A DNA stretch of 30,134 nucleotides from JAZNQN01 sp045590195 (GCA_045590195.1 JAZNQN010000033.1:1-30134), one strand, 5' to 3'; positions 6,448-13,918 are shown, numbered from the stretch's first letter. Program-made: numbers and translations. Notes: generated from the letters alone by a model not told the origin.

Positions 6448-6834
6448 ATGATGAAAGATTTAAAGAATTTGCCCTTGTTGTTATTAGACAACAGCAGTAT
6501 GATGTCAGTGCTGAATGAAGGAACTTTTGAATGTGTCAATCTTTCCTTTGAAGAGGCGAAACATTTGCTGGAAATTCATGACGAGGATAATGTGTTAAGA
6601 TGCTTTGCTAACACAGAGATTGAAACGATTATTTTTGATTACATCGGTGCAACGAAGCGGAATTTTGAGTATAAGCGAATTCGCAACATGCGCCCTGGTC
6701 AGGATGCTATCGTCTTTAAGCTTTACGTCACGCCTTCGGAAACGAAACCGATTATTCAGGCGGATGACGGCGTAGAGGCTAAAAAAATTCAAAATGTTTA
6801 TGTTTATTGTCAGCATTTGATTCGTGTAAAGTAA
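6448..6834 (+). CDS. STIV orfB116/DUF1874-like protein, catalytic His not conserved
   Basis: 128 residues. ATG 6448 or 6451 is preferred because AAAGGAGG lies just ahead, while the frame from 6424 would put that site inside the gene. The sequence carries the family pattern: hydrophobic start with LDNS, then GTFECVNLSFEEAKHLLE, a helix ending YIGA, then YKRIRNMRPGQDAIVFKLYVTP. DUF1874 includes viral anti-CRISPR ring nuclease AcrIII-1 and bacterial Crn2, which cut the second messenger cA4. In those enzymes the motif G-H-x-[AS]-T holds the catalytic His. The aligned segment here reads CFANTEIE, so the His appears to be Asn. A binding or scaffold role rather than cA4 cleavage is possible. Family call moderate, function open. 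Confidence 0.55.
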   Translation: MMKDLKNLPLLLLDNSSMMSVLNEGTFECVNLSFEEAKHLLEIHDEDNVLRCFANTEIETIIFDYIGATKRNFEYKRIRNMRPGQDAIVFKLYVTPSETKPIIQADDGVEAKKIQNVYVYCQHLIRVK

Positions 6835-6835
6835 A

Positions 6836-6864
6836 GAAAAGCAACCTATAAGGTTGCTTTTTTA
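6836..6864 (+). terminator. Intrinsic terminator after the DUF1874-like gene
   Basis: AAAAGCAACCT (6837-6847), loop ATA, AGGTTGCTTTT (6851-6861), T-rich end. Begins at the stop codon. Confidence 0.85.
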
Positions 6865-7263
6865 TTACATACTGCGATTTATACAAGAATTCTTTCGTGG
6901 TGATTTGATTCGTGGTAGTTTTTTAAAGTTGCCTATATCGCAATGGATAAGCGCGGTACTTATTTTAGTGAGTACTTGATTTTTTGCATTTTTAGAGTGC
7001 GAAATGCGAAAAGGCAAATTAAACATGGTATCAGTTTTGTGGCAAAACTATTGTCATCTAAACCCTTCGGCTCTTTCAATAAAAAGGAACGCAAACTGCG
7101 TTCTTTTTTTATTGGTGGAAAATTAATCGAGTGACTCGAAGCCTGAGAGGGCACGAGCCATAATGAAAACAATTGATAATTGTTTTCAGGCGAGTGGTGC
7201 GTAGGCGGGTACCGAAATGCGAAGCATTTGGGACGTCAAGCAGGTAAGGTGCAGAGCACCTGT
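6865..7263. other. Noncoding stretch with nested hairpins at the right end of the island
   Basis: No supportable gene: the open frames lack ribosome binding sites and family likeness. It contains a TTTTGCATTT/AAATGCGAAAA hairpin (about 6982-7014), the dispersed CATCTAAACC motif at 7052-7076, and a terminator-like hairpin GAACGCA AAC TGCGTTC at 7087-7103. At 7132-7199 ACTCG...CCTGA pairs with TCAGGCGAGT around an inner ACAATT GAT AATTGT stem. Two tri-loop stems follow, AAATGC GAA GCATTT (7215-7229) and AGGTGC AGA GCACCT. It could be a structured RNA or debris of earlier insertions. Confidence 0.6.
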
Positions 7264-7281
7264 GTCCCTGAAGGCCCACCA
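7264..7281 (+). repeat. Candidate attachment site, right copy
   Basis: Exact 18-base copy of the tRNA-Met 3' end at 519-536, including CCA. No other tRNA parts precede it, so it is not a second gene. Like the left copy it is followed at once by a strong terminator hairpin. This places the island at about 519-7281 (6.7 kb). Confidence 0.6.
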
Positions 7282-7282
7282 G

Positions 7283-7322
7283 AAAAAAGCACCAATCTTG
7301 ATACAAGATTGGTGCTTTTTTA
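7283..7322 (+). terminator. Strong intrinsic terminator after the right att copy
   Basis: AAAAAAGCACCAATCTTG (7283-7300), loop ATA, and CAAGATTGGTGCTTTTTT (7304-7321) form an 18-bp perfect stem. This may be the original terminator of the tRNA operon, displaced by insertion of the island. Confidence 0.85.
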
Positions 7323-7603
7323 TCAACGAAATAAATCCTGCGGATTTGTGAAATACCCTTCGTGCGTGAAATATTGCTCCGCAATGTGAAATACGCCTAC
7401 GGCGTGTGAGGATTTATTTCATTTCACTTGATGCAAATTATCAAATTTCACAATTTCGATAGAAATTATTTCATATCAACGAAGTTGATATTTCATTAAA
7501 ATATCGTGGCATCTAAATTATTTACATTTCCCACGCAAGCACCATCCGCAAGGGTGGTGCTTTGGTGCGCTGAACATTTCAGCAGGCTTTTTTAGCCAAT
7601 CTT
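7323..7603. repeat. Multi-hairpin array spaced by GTGAAAT/ATTTCAC
   Basis: No gene is supported. Inverted ends GAAATAAATCCT (7328-7339) and AGGATTTATTTC (7409-7420) enclose small hairpins: AAATCC TGC GGATTT, ATTGC TCC GCAAT and ACGCC TAC GGCGT. They are separated by GTGAAATA at 7348, 7366 and 7386. Beyond 7420 the spacer is inverted (ATTTCAC at 7421 and 7445, ATTTCAT at 7468 and 7490) between further stems such as TATCAAC GAA GTTGATA (7474-7490). Then come a diverged CATCTAAA motif and two terminator-like hairpins at about 7538-7558 and 7570-7584. Confidence 0.65.
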
Positions 7604-8413
7604 TTAACCGTAATAACTATTCTTCATATTTGTTTTGCTATTCATTCTGTATTTCAAAGGAGGCATACCATAGCGTTGTTTAAATCGTCGTATAAAATTT
7701 GTGTATTCCAAAAATCCGCTTTCTATACATATTTGCATAACTGTAAGTTCAGAACACCTGAGTAAATTACATGCGTATTCGAAACGCAGGTTGTTTATGT
7801 GTTCTTTGAAAGTTATACCTGTTTTTTGTTTAAAGTAGAATGAAAAATATGGGGAAGAATACCCTATGTATTTTGCCACTTCATTTAAAGATATATTGTC
7901 ACGAAAATGATTGAGCATGTAAAGTTCTGCTACGGAAATAGGAGTTAAATCTGTAATTTTAGTTTTTTCGGTAACTTTGCAAATTTTTGCAATAATACTG
8001 TTTAAAAGCAGTGATGCATAATTTGTATCGTCGCTGCTTTTTGCGATTTCTCCGAGCAGTGTTTCGAAAAAAACCATATCTTCTTTTTTGATTTGTAATG
8101 CTGTAGGAAAAACATCGGAAGTTACTCTTGAAAGATATTTAAAATCACATATATTTTCGGTAAACATAATGTTATACATTTTAACATTTTTTACATCTAG
8201 TGTGTGGAAATTGACGGGTGTCATGAAAAATAACATTCCGGGTTTTACATCATATGTTATACCATCTATCGTATAAGTTCCTTTTCCTGAAATAATTAGT
8301 TCTATTTCATAAAATTCATGCCAATGGGTGTCATAACTTCCATTAAAATCTTTTTTGACAACAGAAAAGCTTCCGTTTGTTATATTATCGTGTTTTGTTA
8401 GACGATTTATCAT
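7604..8413 (-). CDS. AraC family transcriptional regulator
   Basis: 269 residues from ATG 8413, with AGGTG six bases ahead. A GTG three codons earlier lacks that spacing. The N-terminal cupin (about 1-95) has THWHEFYEIELIISGKGTYTIDG...VKPGMLFFMTP, a sugar-sensing beta barrel. The C-terminal about 100 residues have two helix-turn-helix motifs (ISLNEVAKYIGYSSPYFSFYFKQKTG and TVMQICIESGFLEYTNFIRRFKQRYGMPP) that bind DNA. It is divergent from the kinase-isomerase gene across 115 bp and is the obvious candidate to regulate it, probably in response to a sugar or sugar phosphate. The ligand cannot be told from sequence. Confidence 0.92.
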   Translation of the reverse strand: MINRLTKHDNITNGSFSVVKKDFNGSYDTHWHEFYEIELIISGKGTYTIDGITYDVKPGMLFFMTPVNFHTLDVKNVKMYNIMFTENICDFKYLSRVTSDVFPTALQIKKEDMVFFETLLGEIAKSSDDTNYASLLLNSIIAKICKVTEKTKITDLTPISVAELYMLNHFRDNISLNEVAKYIGYSSPYFSFYFKQKTGITFKEHINNLRFEYACNLLRCSELTVMQICIESGFLEYTNFIRRFKQRYGMPPLKYRMNSKTNMKNSYYG

Positions 8414-8429
8414 AATAATCACCTAGAAT

Positions 8430-8458
8430 ATAATATCAAAAATATTAAAAAAAGTCAA
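8430..8458 (-). promoter_or_regulatory. Promoter of the first AraC gene
   Basis: On the minus strand TTGACT (8458-8453), 17-bp spacer and TATTAT (8435-8430), about 17 bp before the AraC start. The opposite-facing kinase gene has a TATTAT box at 8502-8507 but no good -35 box, as expected for an activator-dependent promoter. Confidence 0.65.
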
Positions 8459-8528
8459 TATAAGCAATAAAAAAGCAAGGCAAATTTAGATTTGTGTATG
8501 ATATTATAAAACATAGAGGTGATATACT

Positions 8529-10031
8529 ATGATTTATACTGGAATAGATATTGGCGGTACAAAATGTTCAGTTGTAACCGGAAATGAAATTGGTAAAATA
8601 TTAAGTAAGGTCAGTTTTGTAACCACTACTTTCGAAGATACTTTTGAAAGAATAGTAAAAGAACTTGAAAATATTGAAAAAGGCGCGGCAATAGGTATTA
8701 GTTGCGGAGGACCATTAGATTCGGATGCAGGAATTATATTGGCTCCGCCTAATTTGCCTGATTGGAAGAATATAGAAATCGTGAAAATACTGGAAGATAA
8801 ATTTGGAATACCGGTATTTTTGCAAAACGACGCAAATGCATGTGCTCTTGCTGAGTGGAAATTCGGCGCAGGCAAGGGGGCAAAAAATATGGCTTTTTTG
8901 ACTTTTGGTACTGGTTTAGGTGCCGGGCTTATATTAAACGGTAAGCTATATAGCGGAACTAACGGGAATGCCGGTGAAATAGGAAATATTCGCCTTACAG
9001 ATGACGGACCTGTTGGTTTTGGAAAAGCAGGCTCATTTGAAGGTTGGTGTTCAGGTGGAGGAATAAGTAGGTTTGGAGAAATATATGCACAGAGCAAAAA
9101 TGTGTCATATCGTGATGAAAATGGCAACATAACTGCGAAAAGTATAGCTCAGGCAGCTGAGATGGGAGATGAAGATGCCCGTTATATATACTTCAATTGC
9201 GGGAAAATGCTTGGTAAAGGGCTTGCAATACTTATAGATACGCTGAATCTTGAAAAAATAGTTATAGGGAGTGTATTTGAAAGAAGTGGACATCTTATGA
9301 CAGAAAGTATGGAAGAAGTTCTTAAGGAAGAATGTATATGCAGTTCTAAAAAAGTATGTGAAATTGTTCCTGCAAAGCTTGGTGATACTTTGGGGGATAT
9401 AGCAGCACTTAGTATTGCAATCAACAATTCTTGTAGTAATGAACTTTTACAGCGGTATCCGGAACTTGAAGCATGCATAGATGATGTTGATAGAGCAGGA
9501 AAGATCATTAAGGATACCTATAAAAACGGTGGAAAGATTTTAGTATGCGGAAACGGAGGAAGCGCAGCGGATTGCGAACACATTGTTGGTGAATTGATGA
9601 AGGGATTTTTATTAAAAAGAACTGTAAAGGATGAATGCATACCCGAAGATTTAAGGAAAAATCTGCAAGGTGCATTGCCGGCAATTTCGCTACCAAGTCA
9701 AAGTGCGATACTTTCTGCATTTGCTAACGATGTTGAACCTGATATGGTATATGCACAACTTGTATATGGATATGCAAACGAAAACGACTTGTTGATAGCG
9801 ATTACAACATCGGGAAATTCAAAAAATATAGTGTATTCTGCACGTGTTGCAAAGGCAAAAGGTGCAAAAGTATTAGGGTTTACCGGTGCCAAAGAAAGTA
9901 ACCTTTCTGAAATTGCAGATGTAACTATAAAAGCCCCCGAAACAGAAACTTATAAAATACAGGAATATCATCTGCCAATTTATCATTATCTCTGTGCAGA
10001 GGTTGAGAAACATTTTTTTGCAGAGGAATAA
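8529..10031 (+). CDS. ROK sugar kinase fused to a GmhA-like SIS phosphosugar isomerase
   Basis: 500 residues, ATG 8529 after GAGGTG. Residues 1-300 are a ROK-type ATP-dependent sugar kinase: DIGGTK (7-12), GISCGGPLD, catalytic Asp101 in QNDANA, FGTGLGAGLI. The usual zinc motif (C-x-C-G-x-x-G-C) is absent, replaced by GSFEGWCSGGG (168-178), and the EIGH sugar-binding motif reads EIGN (150-153). Residues 305-500 are a SIS domain: CGNGGSAADCEH (340-351) and TTSGNS (427-431). His351, Glu355, Gln478 and His486 match the spacing of the four metal ligands of sedoheptulose-7-phosphate isomerase GmhA. One chain could phosphorylate a sugar and then isomerise the phosphate, or use two unrelated substrates. 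It lies between two AraC regulators, ending 4 bp from the converging second one. Confidence 0.88.
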   Translation: MIYTGIDIGGTKCSVVTGNEIGKILSKVSFVTTTFEDTFERIVKELENIEKGAAIGISCGGPLDSDAGIILAPPNLPDWKNIEIVKILEDKFGIPVFLQNDANACALAEWKFGAGKGAKNMAFLTFGTGLGAGLILNGKLYSGTNGNAGEIGNIRLTDDGPVGFGKAGSFEGWCSGGGISRFGEIYAQSKNVSYRDENGNITAKSIAQAAEMGDEDARYIYFNCGKMLGKGLAILIDTLNLEKIVIGSVFERSGHLMTESMEEVLKEECICSSKKVCEIVPAKLGDTLGDIAALSIAINNSCSNELLQRYPELEACIDDVDRAGKIIKDTYKNGGKILVCGNGGSAADCEHIVGELMKGFLLKRTVKDECIPEDLRKNLQGALPAISLPSQSAILSAFANDVEPDMVYAQLVYGYANENDLLIAITTSGNSKNIVYSARVAKAKGAKVLGFTGAKESNLSEIADVTIKAPETETYKIQEYHLPIYHYLCAEVEKHFFAEE

Positions 10032-10035
10032 ACCG

Positions 10036-10845
10036 TTAAACCGAATTTTTCTGTATTCTATATTGAAGAGGTGACGTGCCAAAGACTTCTCTGAATTCTT
10101 TTATAAAGTGAGAAACAGTTGAGTAGCCAAGCATATCTGATATTTCCTGAACGGAAATATCGCCGTATTTAAGATAAGATCGGGCTCTGTCAAGGCGAAT
10201 CCGGTTTCGGTACTGAACGGGGGAAAGGCCGGTATAAAGTTTAAACTGTTTCCTGAAATAAACCTCGCTTACGCCGCAAAAATCTGCCAGAGTGCTTACA
10301 GCAGGGTTTTCTGATATATGCTCGGAAATATACTCAATGCAGTCAATTATTCGTTTTGGAATATTTTTTTTAATGGTGTGTGAAGCCAGAGCACAAAGTA
10401 TTTCAAGAAGTAAAATTTTGTTTCTTACAAGCGGACGAAGAACATCGAAGGTAAGGCACTGCTGAAAAAGCATAGGAACAGATTCATCGGAAAAAGAATG
10501 ATATATTTGTATTGTATCACAAAGAGATATATGCTCTCTTTGTTCATCAAATAGATAAAAATTTATGCCAATAGTGTATGCCCCGGGCTCTTCGTCAGTT
10601 ATCTGTACACTATATTCGGCGTTTATGGGAGTGTAAACTACATCTCCGCTGTGTGCAACAAACTGGTTGCCGCTTTTATCGGTGTATGTAAAAGTATAGC
10701 CATTTATATACAGAAAAAGATGATATTTTTTGGGCGAGCCAAAAAACTGAACACTTTTTGTACTGTGCCATACCTGACGCAGAGAATTTAAGAAAACAGC
10801 ATCAAATTTTTCGTTAACAAGGTCATTTGCAGCACATATTTTCAT
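10036..10845 (-). CDS. AraC family transcriptional regulator
   Basis: 269 residues, ATG 10845 after AAGGAGG. The N-terminal about 150 residues form a cupin-like ligand domain (LFLYINGYTFTYTDKSGNQFVAHSGDVVYTPINAEYSV). The C terminus has two helix-turn-helix motifs (AVSTLADFCGVSEVYFRKQFKLYTGLSPVQYRNRIRLDRARSYL and SVQEISDMLGYSTVSHFIKEFREVFGTSP). It is divergent from the glycoside-hydrolase-like gene and convergent with the kinase-isomerase gene, so it most likely controls the former. It is not a close copy of the other AraC gene, since only the C-terminal domain looks alike. Confidence 0.92.
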   Translation of the reverse strand: MKICAANDLVNEKFDAVFLNSLRQVWHSTKSVQFFGSPKKYHLFLYINGYTFTYTDKSGNQFVAHSGDVVYTPINAEYSVQITDEEPGAYTIGINFYLFDEQREHISLCDTIQIYHSFSDESVPMLFQQCLTFDVLRPLVRNKILLLEILCALASHTIKKNIPKRIIDCIEYISEHISENPAVSTLADFCGVSEVYFRKQFKLYTGLSPVQYRNRIRLDRARSYLKYGDISVQEISDMLGYSTVSHFIKEFREVFGTSPLQYRIQKNSV

Positions 10846-10871
10846 AAAAACCCTCCTTAAAATACATAAAC

Positions 10872-10900
10872 ATTATATCATTTCCTGCATATGAGGTCAA
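10872..10900 (-). promoter_or_regulatory. Promoter of the second AraC gene
   Basis: On the minus strand TTGACC (10900-10895), 17-bp spacer and TATAAT (10877-10872), about 26 bp before the AraC start. On the plus strand the next gene has only a weak box pair (TATTAT at 10966-10971, poor -35). Two CG(A)TATTTTT direct repeats at about 10918 and 10953 could be activator sites. Confidence 0.65.
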
Positions 10901-10992
10901 TAATTAGTTTCGAAAAACGATATTTTTGTATGCAAAAAAATATATTATTTATCGTATTTTTATGTTATTATGTAGAAAAAGGAGGTTTCGAT

Positions 10993-12435
10993 ATGAAACA
11001 AACAGATTGGAAAATTGTATACACATCTTATACAGGAGCAGAAAAACATGCGGTAAATCTTTTGTCTAAAGAAACCGGCAGAAATTTAATTCGTGAAAAG
11101 GGCGAATACAGACTTCATGTTCTTCCTTGTGAAAAAGAGGGTTGCAAGGTGCCTGTAAATGGCTTTTTTGTAGGATGCTATAATGAAAGTAAAGTAATTA
11201 AAAACTATGTTAAAGCTGACGAGGTTCCTGAAAACGGATATCTTGTAAAGGTTATAAAAAATCCCGATAACGAAGAGGGCAGATTTGTAATTTTAACTGC
11301 TCATTCAAAAGAAGAAGTTTTTTATGCGGCAGTAAGTTTTCTTGATGATTATGTTCCGCAGCACGCACCAAGATTTGCGGTAAACCCAATGCCTGACTGG
11401 CTTTACGACAAGCCCCTTCCTGAGTGCAGCTATACAGAGATTTCTGACAATAAAACAAGAAGTATTTTCACATGGGGACACTCAACAAATAACTTCAGAG
11501 AATACATTGACAATATGGCAAGACAGAAATTTAACGAGCTTATTTTGTGGAACGACTATATTCCTGTAAACATTGAAGATATTATTGATTATGCTCATTC
11601 ATATGGCATTAAAGTGGTTCTCGGATACAGCTGGGGCTGGAAAGAAATTGCGAAAAAAGCAACAAGCATTACCCCTGAAGAAATTGAAAAGGTTAAAGAG
11701 CTTTCAATTGCAGAATATGTAAATAACTACTCAGCTATCAATTGTGATGGTATTTACTTCCAGTCATTTACAGAGAGAAAAGACAATACTATTGAACAGG
11801 GTAAAATTGCAAAAGTTGTTACTGATATGGTAAACGATATTGCCGCTAAGCTCTGGGAAATTACTCCTGATTTGAGAATTATTTTCGGCCTTCACGCAAG
11901 TTCTGTAAGAAACGAGCTTGATATAATCGAAAAAGTAAATCCACGTATGGAAATTTTGTGGGAAGACTGTGGCGATTTCCCTTACAACTACGAAACAACT
12001 ATTGAAAGCGAAGAAACATTTGCAGAAGCGATTGAGTTTACTAAAAAGCTTTTAAACCTCAGAGGCGGCAAAGGAGTTGGCCTTGCATTTAAAGGCGTTA
12101 TGATGCTTAACTGGGATAACTTTATTTATCAGCCCGGCCCTTACGTAATGGGTGAAAACTCGTCTGAAATAGCCGACCACGACAGAGCGGTAAGAACAAA
12201 AGCCTGGAAAATTTACTCGGCAGAATGGCTTAAGAGCGGCAAATATGCACACGAGATGTTCAAAGTTATAAAAGAAAACAAACTCGGAGAAGTAAATATG
12301 TGTATGGCAGGTACATTTGATGGCGGAATTTATTTCCCTGTTGCCCTTTGTGCACAGATGTTCAGAAACTGCGATGAAGACTACCAGAAAATTGTTGAAA
12401 ATGTTATGCGCAGAGAATGTGTTAATGTAGAATAA
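10993..12435 (+). CDS. Glycoside-hydrolase-like protein (GH20/67/84/115-type layout)
   Basis: 480 residues from ATG 10993, which follows AAAGGAGG. An in-frame extension to 10891 lies upstream of that site and is not used. Residues about 1-125 look like the small alpha/beta domain found ahead of the barrel in GH20, GH67, GH84 and GH115 enzymes (VILTAHSKEEVFYAAVSFLDDYVP resembles their 'generates a product layer' helix). The rest resembles a TIM barrel: TRSIFTWGHSTNNFREYIDNMARQKFNELILWND, IDYAHSYGIKVVLGYSWGW, NCDGIYFQSFTE, RMEILWEDCGDFPY. There is no signal peptide, so it would act in the cytoplasm on an imported oligosaccharide. Catalytic residues cannot be assigned, and I cannot name a CAZy family. 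Confidence 0.6.
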   Translation: MKQTDWKIVYTSYTGAEKHAVNLLSKETGRNLIREKGEYRLHVLPCEKEGCKVPVNGFFVGCYNESKVIKNYVKADEVPENGYLVKVIKNPDNEEGRFVILTAHSKEEVFYAAVSFLDDYVPQHAPRFAVNPMPDWLYDKPLPECSYTEISDNKTRSIFTWGHSTNNFREYIDNMARQKFNELILWNDYIPVNIEDIIDYAHSYGIKVVLGYSWGWKEIAKKATSITPEEIEKVKELSIAEYVNNYSAINCDGIYFQSFTERKDNTIEQGKIAKVVTDMVNDIAAKLWEITPDLRIIFGLHASSVRNELDIIEKVNPRMEILWEDCGDFPYNYETTIESEETFAEAIEFTKKLLNLRGGKGVGLAFKGVMMLNWDNFIYQPGPYVMGENSSEIADHDRAVRTKAWKIYSAEWLKSGKYAHEMFKVIKENKLGEVNMCMAGTFDGGIYFPVALCAQMFRNCDEDYQKIVENVMRRECVNVE

Positions 12436-12441
12436 ATTATT

Positions 12442-12485
12442 AAAAAGAGCGGTTTTGCAAAATAGCGGAATCGCTCTTTTTTATT
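12442..12485 (+). terminator. Terminator after the glycoside-hydrolase-like gene
   Basis: AAAAGAGCG (12443-12451) pairs with CGCTCTTTT (12472-12480), with an inner TTTTGCAAAA palindrome and a T-rich end. Confidence 0.8.
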
Positions 12486-12487
12486 TG

Positions 12488-12516
12488 TTGACAAAAGGTT
12501 TTTTGTGTGTTATAAT
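12488..12516 (+). promoter_or_regulatory. Consensus promoter of the antiporter gene
   Basis: TTGACA (12488-12493), 17-bp spacer and TATAAT (12511-12516), a perfect sigma-A match. The predicted leader to ATG 12607 is about 85 nt. I see no riboswitch fold in it. Confidence 0.85.
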
Positions 12517-12606
12517 AACTCTCGGTGCAAAAAGTTGACAGCGGCAGTTGGTCGTTGTTTTTTTGCGGATTTTATGAAATTATATATTAAAAAGGAAGCG
12601 AATAAA

Positions 12607-13908
12607 ATGAGTACTTTATTATCAGTTTCAATAGCCTTGCTTGCCGGGCTTTTGATGACAAGAGTTTTTAAACCACTCAGGTTACCATCGGTAACTGCAT
12701 ATCTTATTGCGGGCATACTCATTGGCCCTTACTGCATTGGTGCACTGGGAATTGAAGGCCTTGGCTTTGCCAGCGGCGAAGCTGTTGCAGCCCTTGGCTT
12801 GATTTCTGAAGTTGCCCTTGGATTTATTGCTTTTTCTATCGGAAGCGAATTCAGGCTTTCCGAGCTTAAAAAAACAGGTAAACAGGCTTTGGTTATTGGT
12901 ATACTGCAGGCACTTGTTGCGGCACTTTTAGTTGATGTTGCACTTTATGTTGTACATATTATAATGCCTGATAAGCTCACAGTTTCACAGGCAATAACTC
13001 TTGGTGCAATTGCAACAGCAACTGCTCCTGCGGCAACACTTATGGTTGTTCGTCAGTACAAGGCAAAAGGCCCTCTTACTGATTTGCTTCTTCCTATCGT
13101 AGCACTTGATGATGCCGTTGGTCTTATAGTGTTCGCAGTATCCTTTGGTATTGCACGTTCACTTCTTGAAGGCGCAGTTGATATGGTATCAATCTTTATA
13201 AATCCGATTGTAGAAATTTTCTGCTCTTTGGCACTTGGTGCAGTTATGGGATGGATTTTAACACAGCTTGAAAAGCTTTTCAATTCTAATACAAACCGTC
13301 TTAATATGACAATTGCGTTTGTGTTCCTTACAGCGGCACTTTCTATGATTGATTTCCATGTTGGAGCTATTCACGTAAGCTTTTCCTCGCTTCTTGTGTG
13401 TATGATGCTTGGAACAGTTTTCTGCAACATTTGTCCTTTATCAGAAGATTTGATGGAGAAAACCGACAGATGGACATCGCCTCTTTTTGCGCTTTTCTTT
13501 GTAATCAGCGGTGCAGAACTTGAGCTTGGCGTATTTGCAGACTGGGCAATTGTAGTAATCGGTATTATATACATTATTTTCCGTTCACTTGGTAAATACT
13601 TTGGAGCCTATGGAAGTGCAAAAATGACAAAATGCTCACCTGAAATTTGCAAATACCTTGGTATAACCCTTTTACCACAGGCAGGTGTTGCTCTTGGTAT
13701 GTGTTCAATTGCAGCAGCTCAGATGCCGGGTCAGGGCAATCTTATAAGAAATATTACTTTGTTTGCAGTGTTGATATACGAGTTGTTTGGTCCAATACTT
13801 ACAAGATGGGCGCTTACAAAAGCAGGCGATATTAAACCTATGTCTGACGAAGTTAAAATGCGCCGCCAGACTAAACTTGAAATGGCAAAAAAATCATCAG
13901 ATAAGTAA
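12607..13908 (+). CDS. CPA2 family cation/proton antiporter
   Basis: 433 residues from ATG 12607 (AAAAAGGAAGCG upstream). The frame runs open to 12505, but that part overlaps the promoter. It is hydrophobic throughout with about 12-13 membrane spans. Hallmarks are LPSVTAYLIAGILIGP near the N terminus, SEVALGFIAFSIGSEF, and LDDAVGLIVF, the Asp pair position of monovalent cation:proton antiporters. There is no TrkA-N or other cytoplasmic nucleotide domain after the spans, only a short charged tail. It likely exchanges Na+ or K+ for protons. It stands alone between its own promoter and terminator. Confidence 0.88.
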   Translation: MSTLLSVSIALLAGLLMTRVFKPLRLPSVTAYLIAGILIGPYCIGALGIEGLGFASGEAVAALGLISEVALGFIAFSIGSEFRLSELKKTGKQALVIGILQALVAALLVDVALYVVHIIMPDKLTVSQAITLGAIATATAPAATLMVVRQYKAKGPLTDLLLPIVALDDAVGLIVFAVSFGIARSLLEGAVDMVSIFINPIVEIFCSLALGAVMGWILTQLEKLFNSNTNRLNMTIAFVFLTAALSMIDFHVGAIHVSFSSLLVCMMLGTVFCNICPLSEDLMEKTDRWTSPLFALFFVISGAELELGVFADWAIVVIGIIYIIFRSLGKYFGAYGSAKMTKCSPEICKYLGITLLPQAGVALGMCSIAAAQMPGQGNLIRNITLFAVLIYELFGPILTRWALTKAGDIKPMSDEVKMRRQTKLEMAKKSSDK

Positions 13909-13918
13909 GACGCAAAGT

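Noticed and set aside
6943..7134. A 63-codon plus-strand frame (MDKRGTYFSEYL...)
   Set aside because: No ribosome binding site, no family likeness, and it runs through a terminator hairpin and a dispersed repeat motif.
7264..7281. Second tRNA-Met gene
   Set aside because: Only the 3' 18 bases are present; D, anticodon and T arms are missing upstream.
7109..7389. Overlapping open frames on both strands in the hairpin region
   Set aside because: The translations simply read palindromes, the tRNA-end copy and terminators; no start signals.
7328..7420. Possible CRISPR array
   Set aside because: The recurring unit is only 7-8 bases, the material between is palindromic and about 10-12 bases, and there are no cas genes.
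8534..9130. Long antisense frame opposite the kinase-isomerase gene (198 codons), and similar ones opposite 1798-3363 and 15228-16397
   Set aside because: They are mirror frames of well-supported genes, with no start signals or domain likeness.
12505..12606. Longer N terminus of the antiporter and similar upstream extensions (10891-10992, 1200-1241)
   Set aside because: They overlap promoter boxes or lack ribosome sites, while internal ATGs have strong ones.
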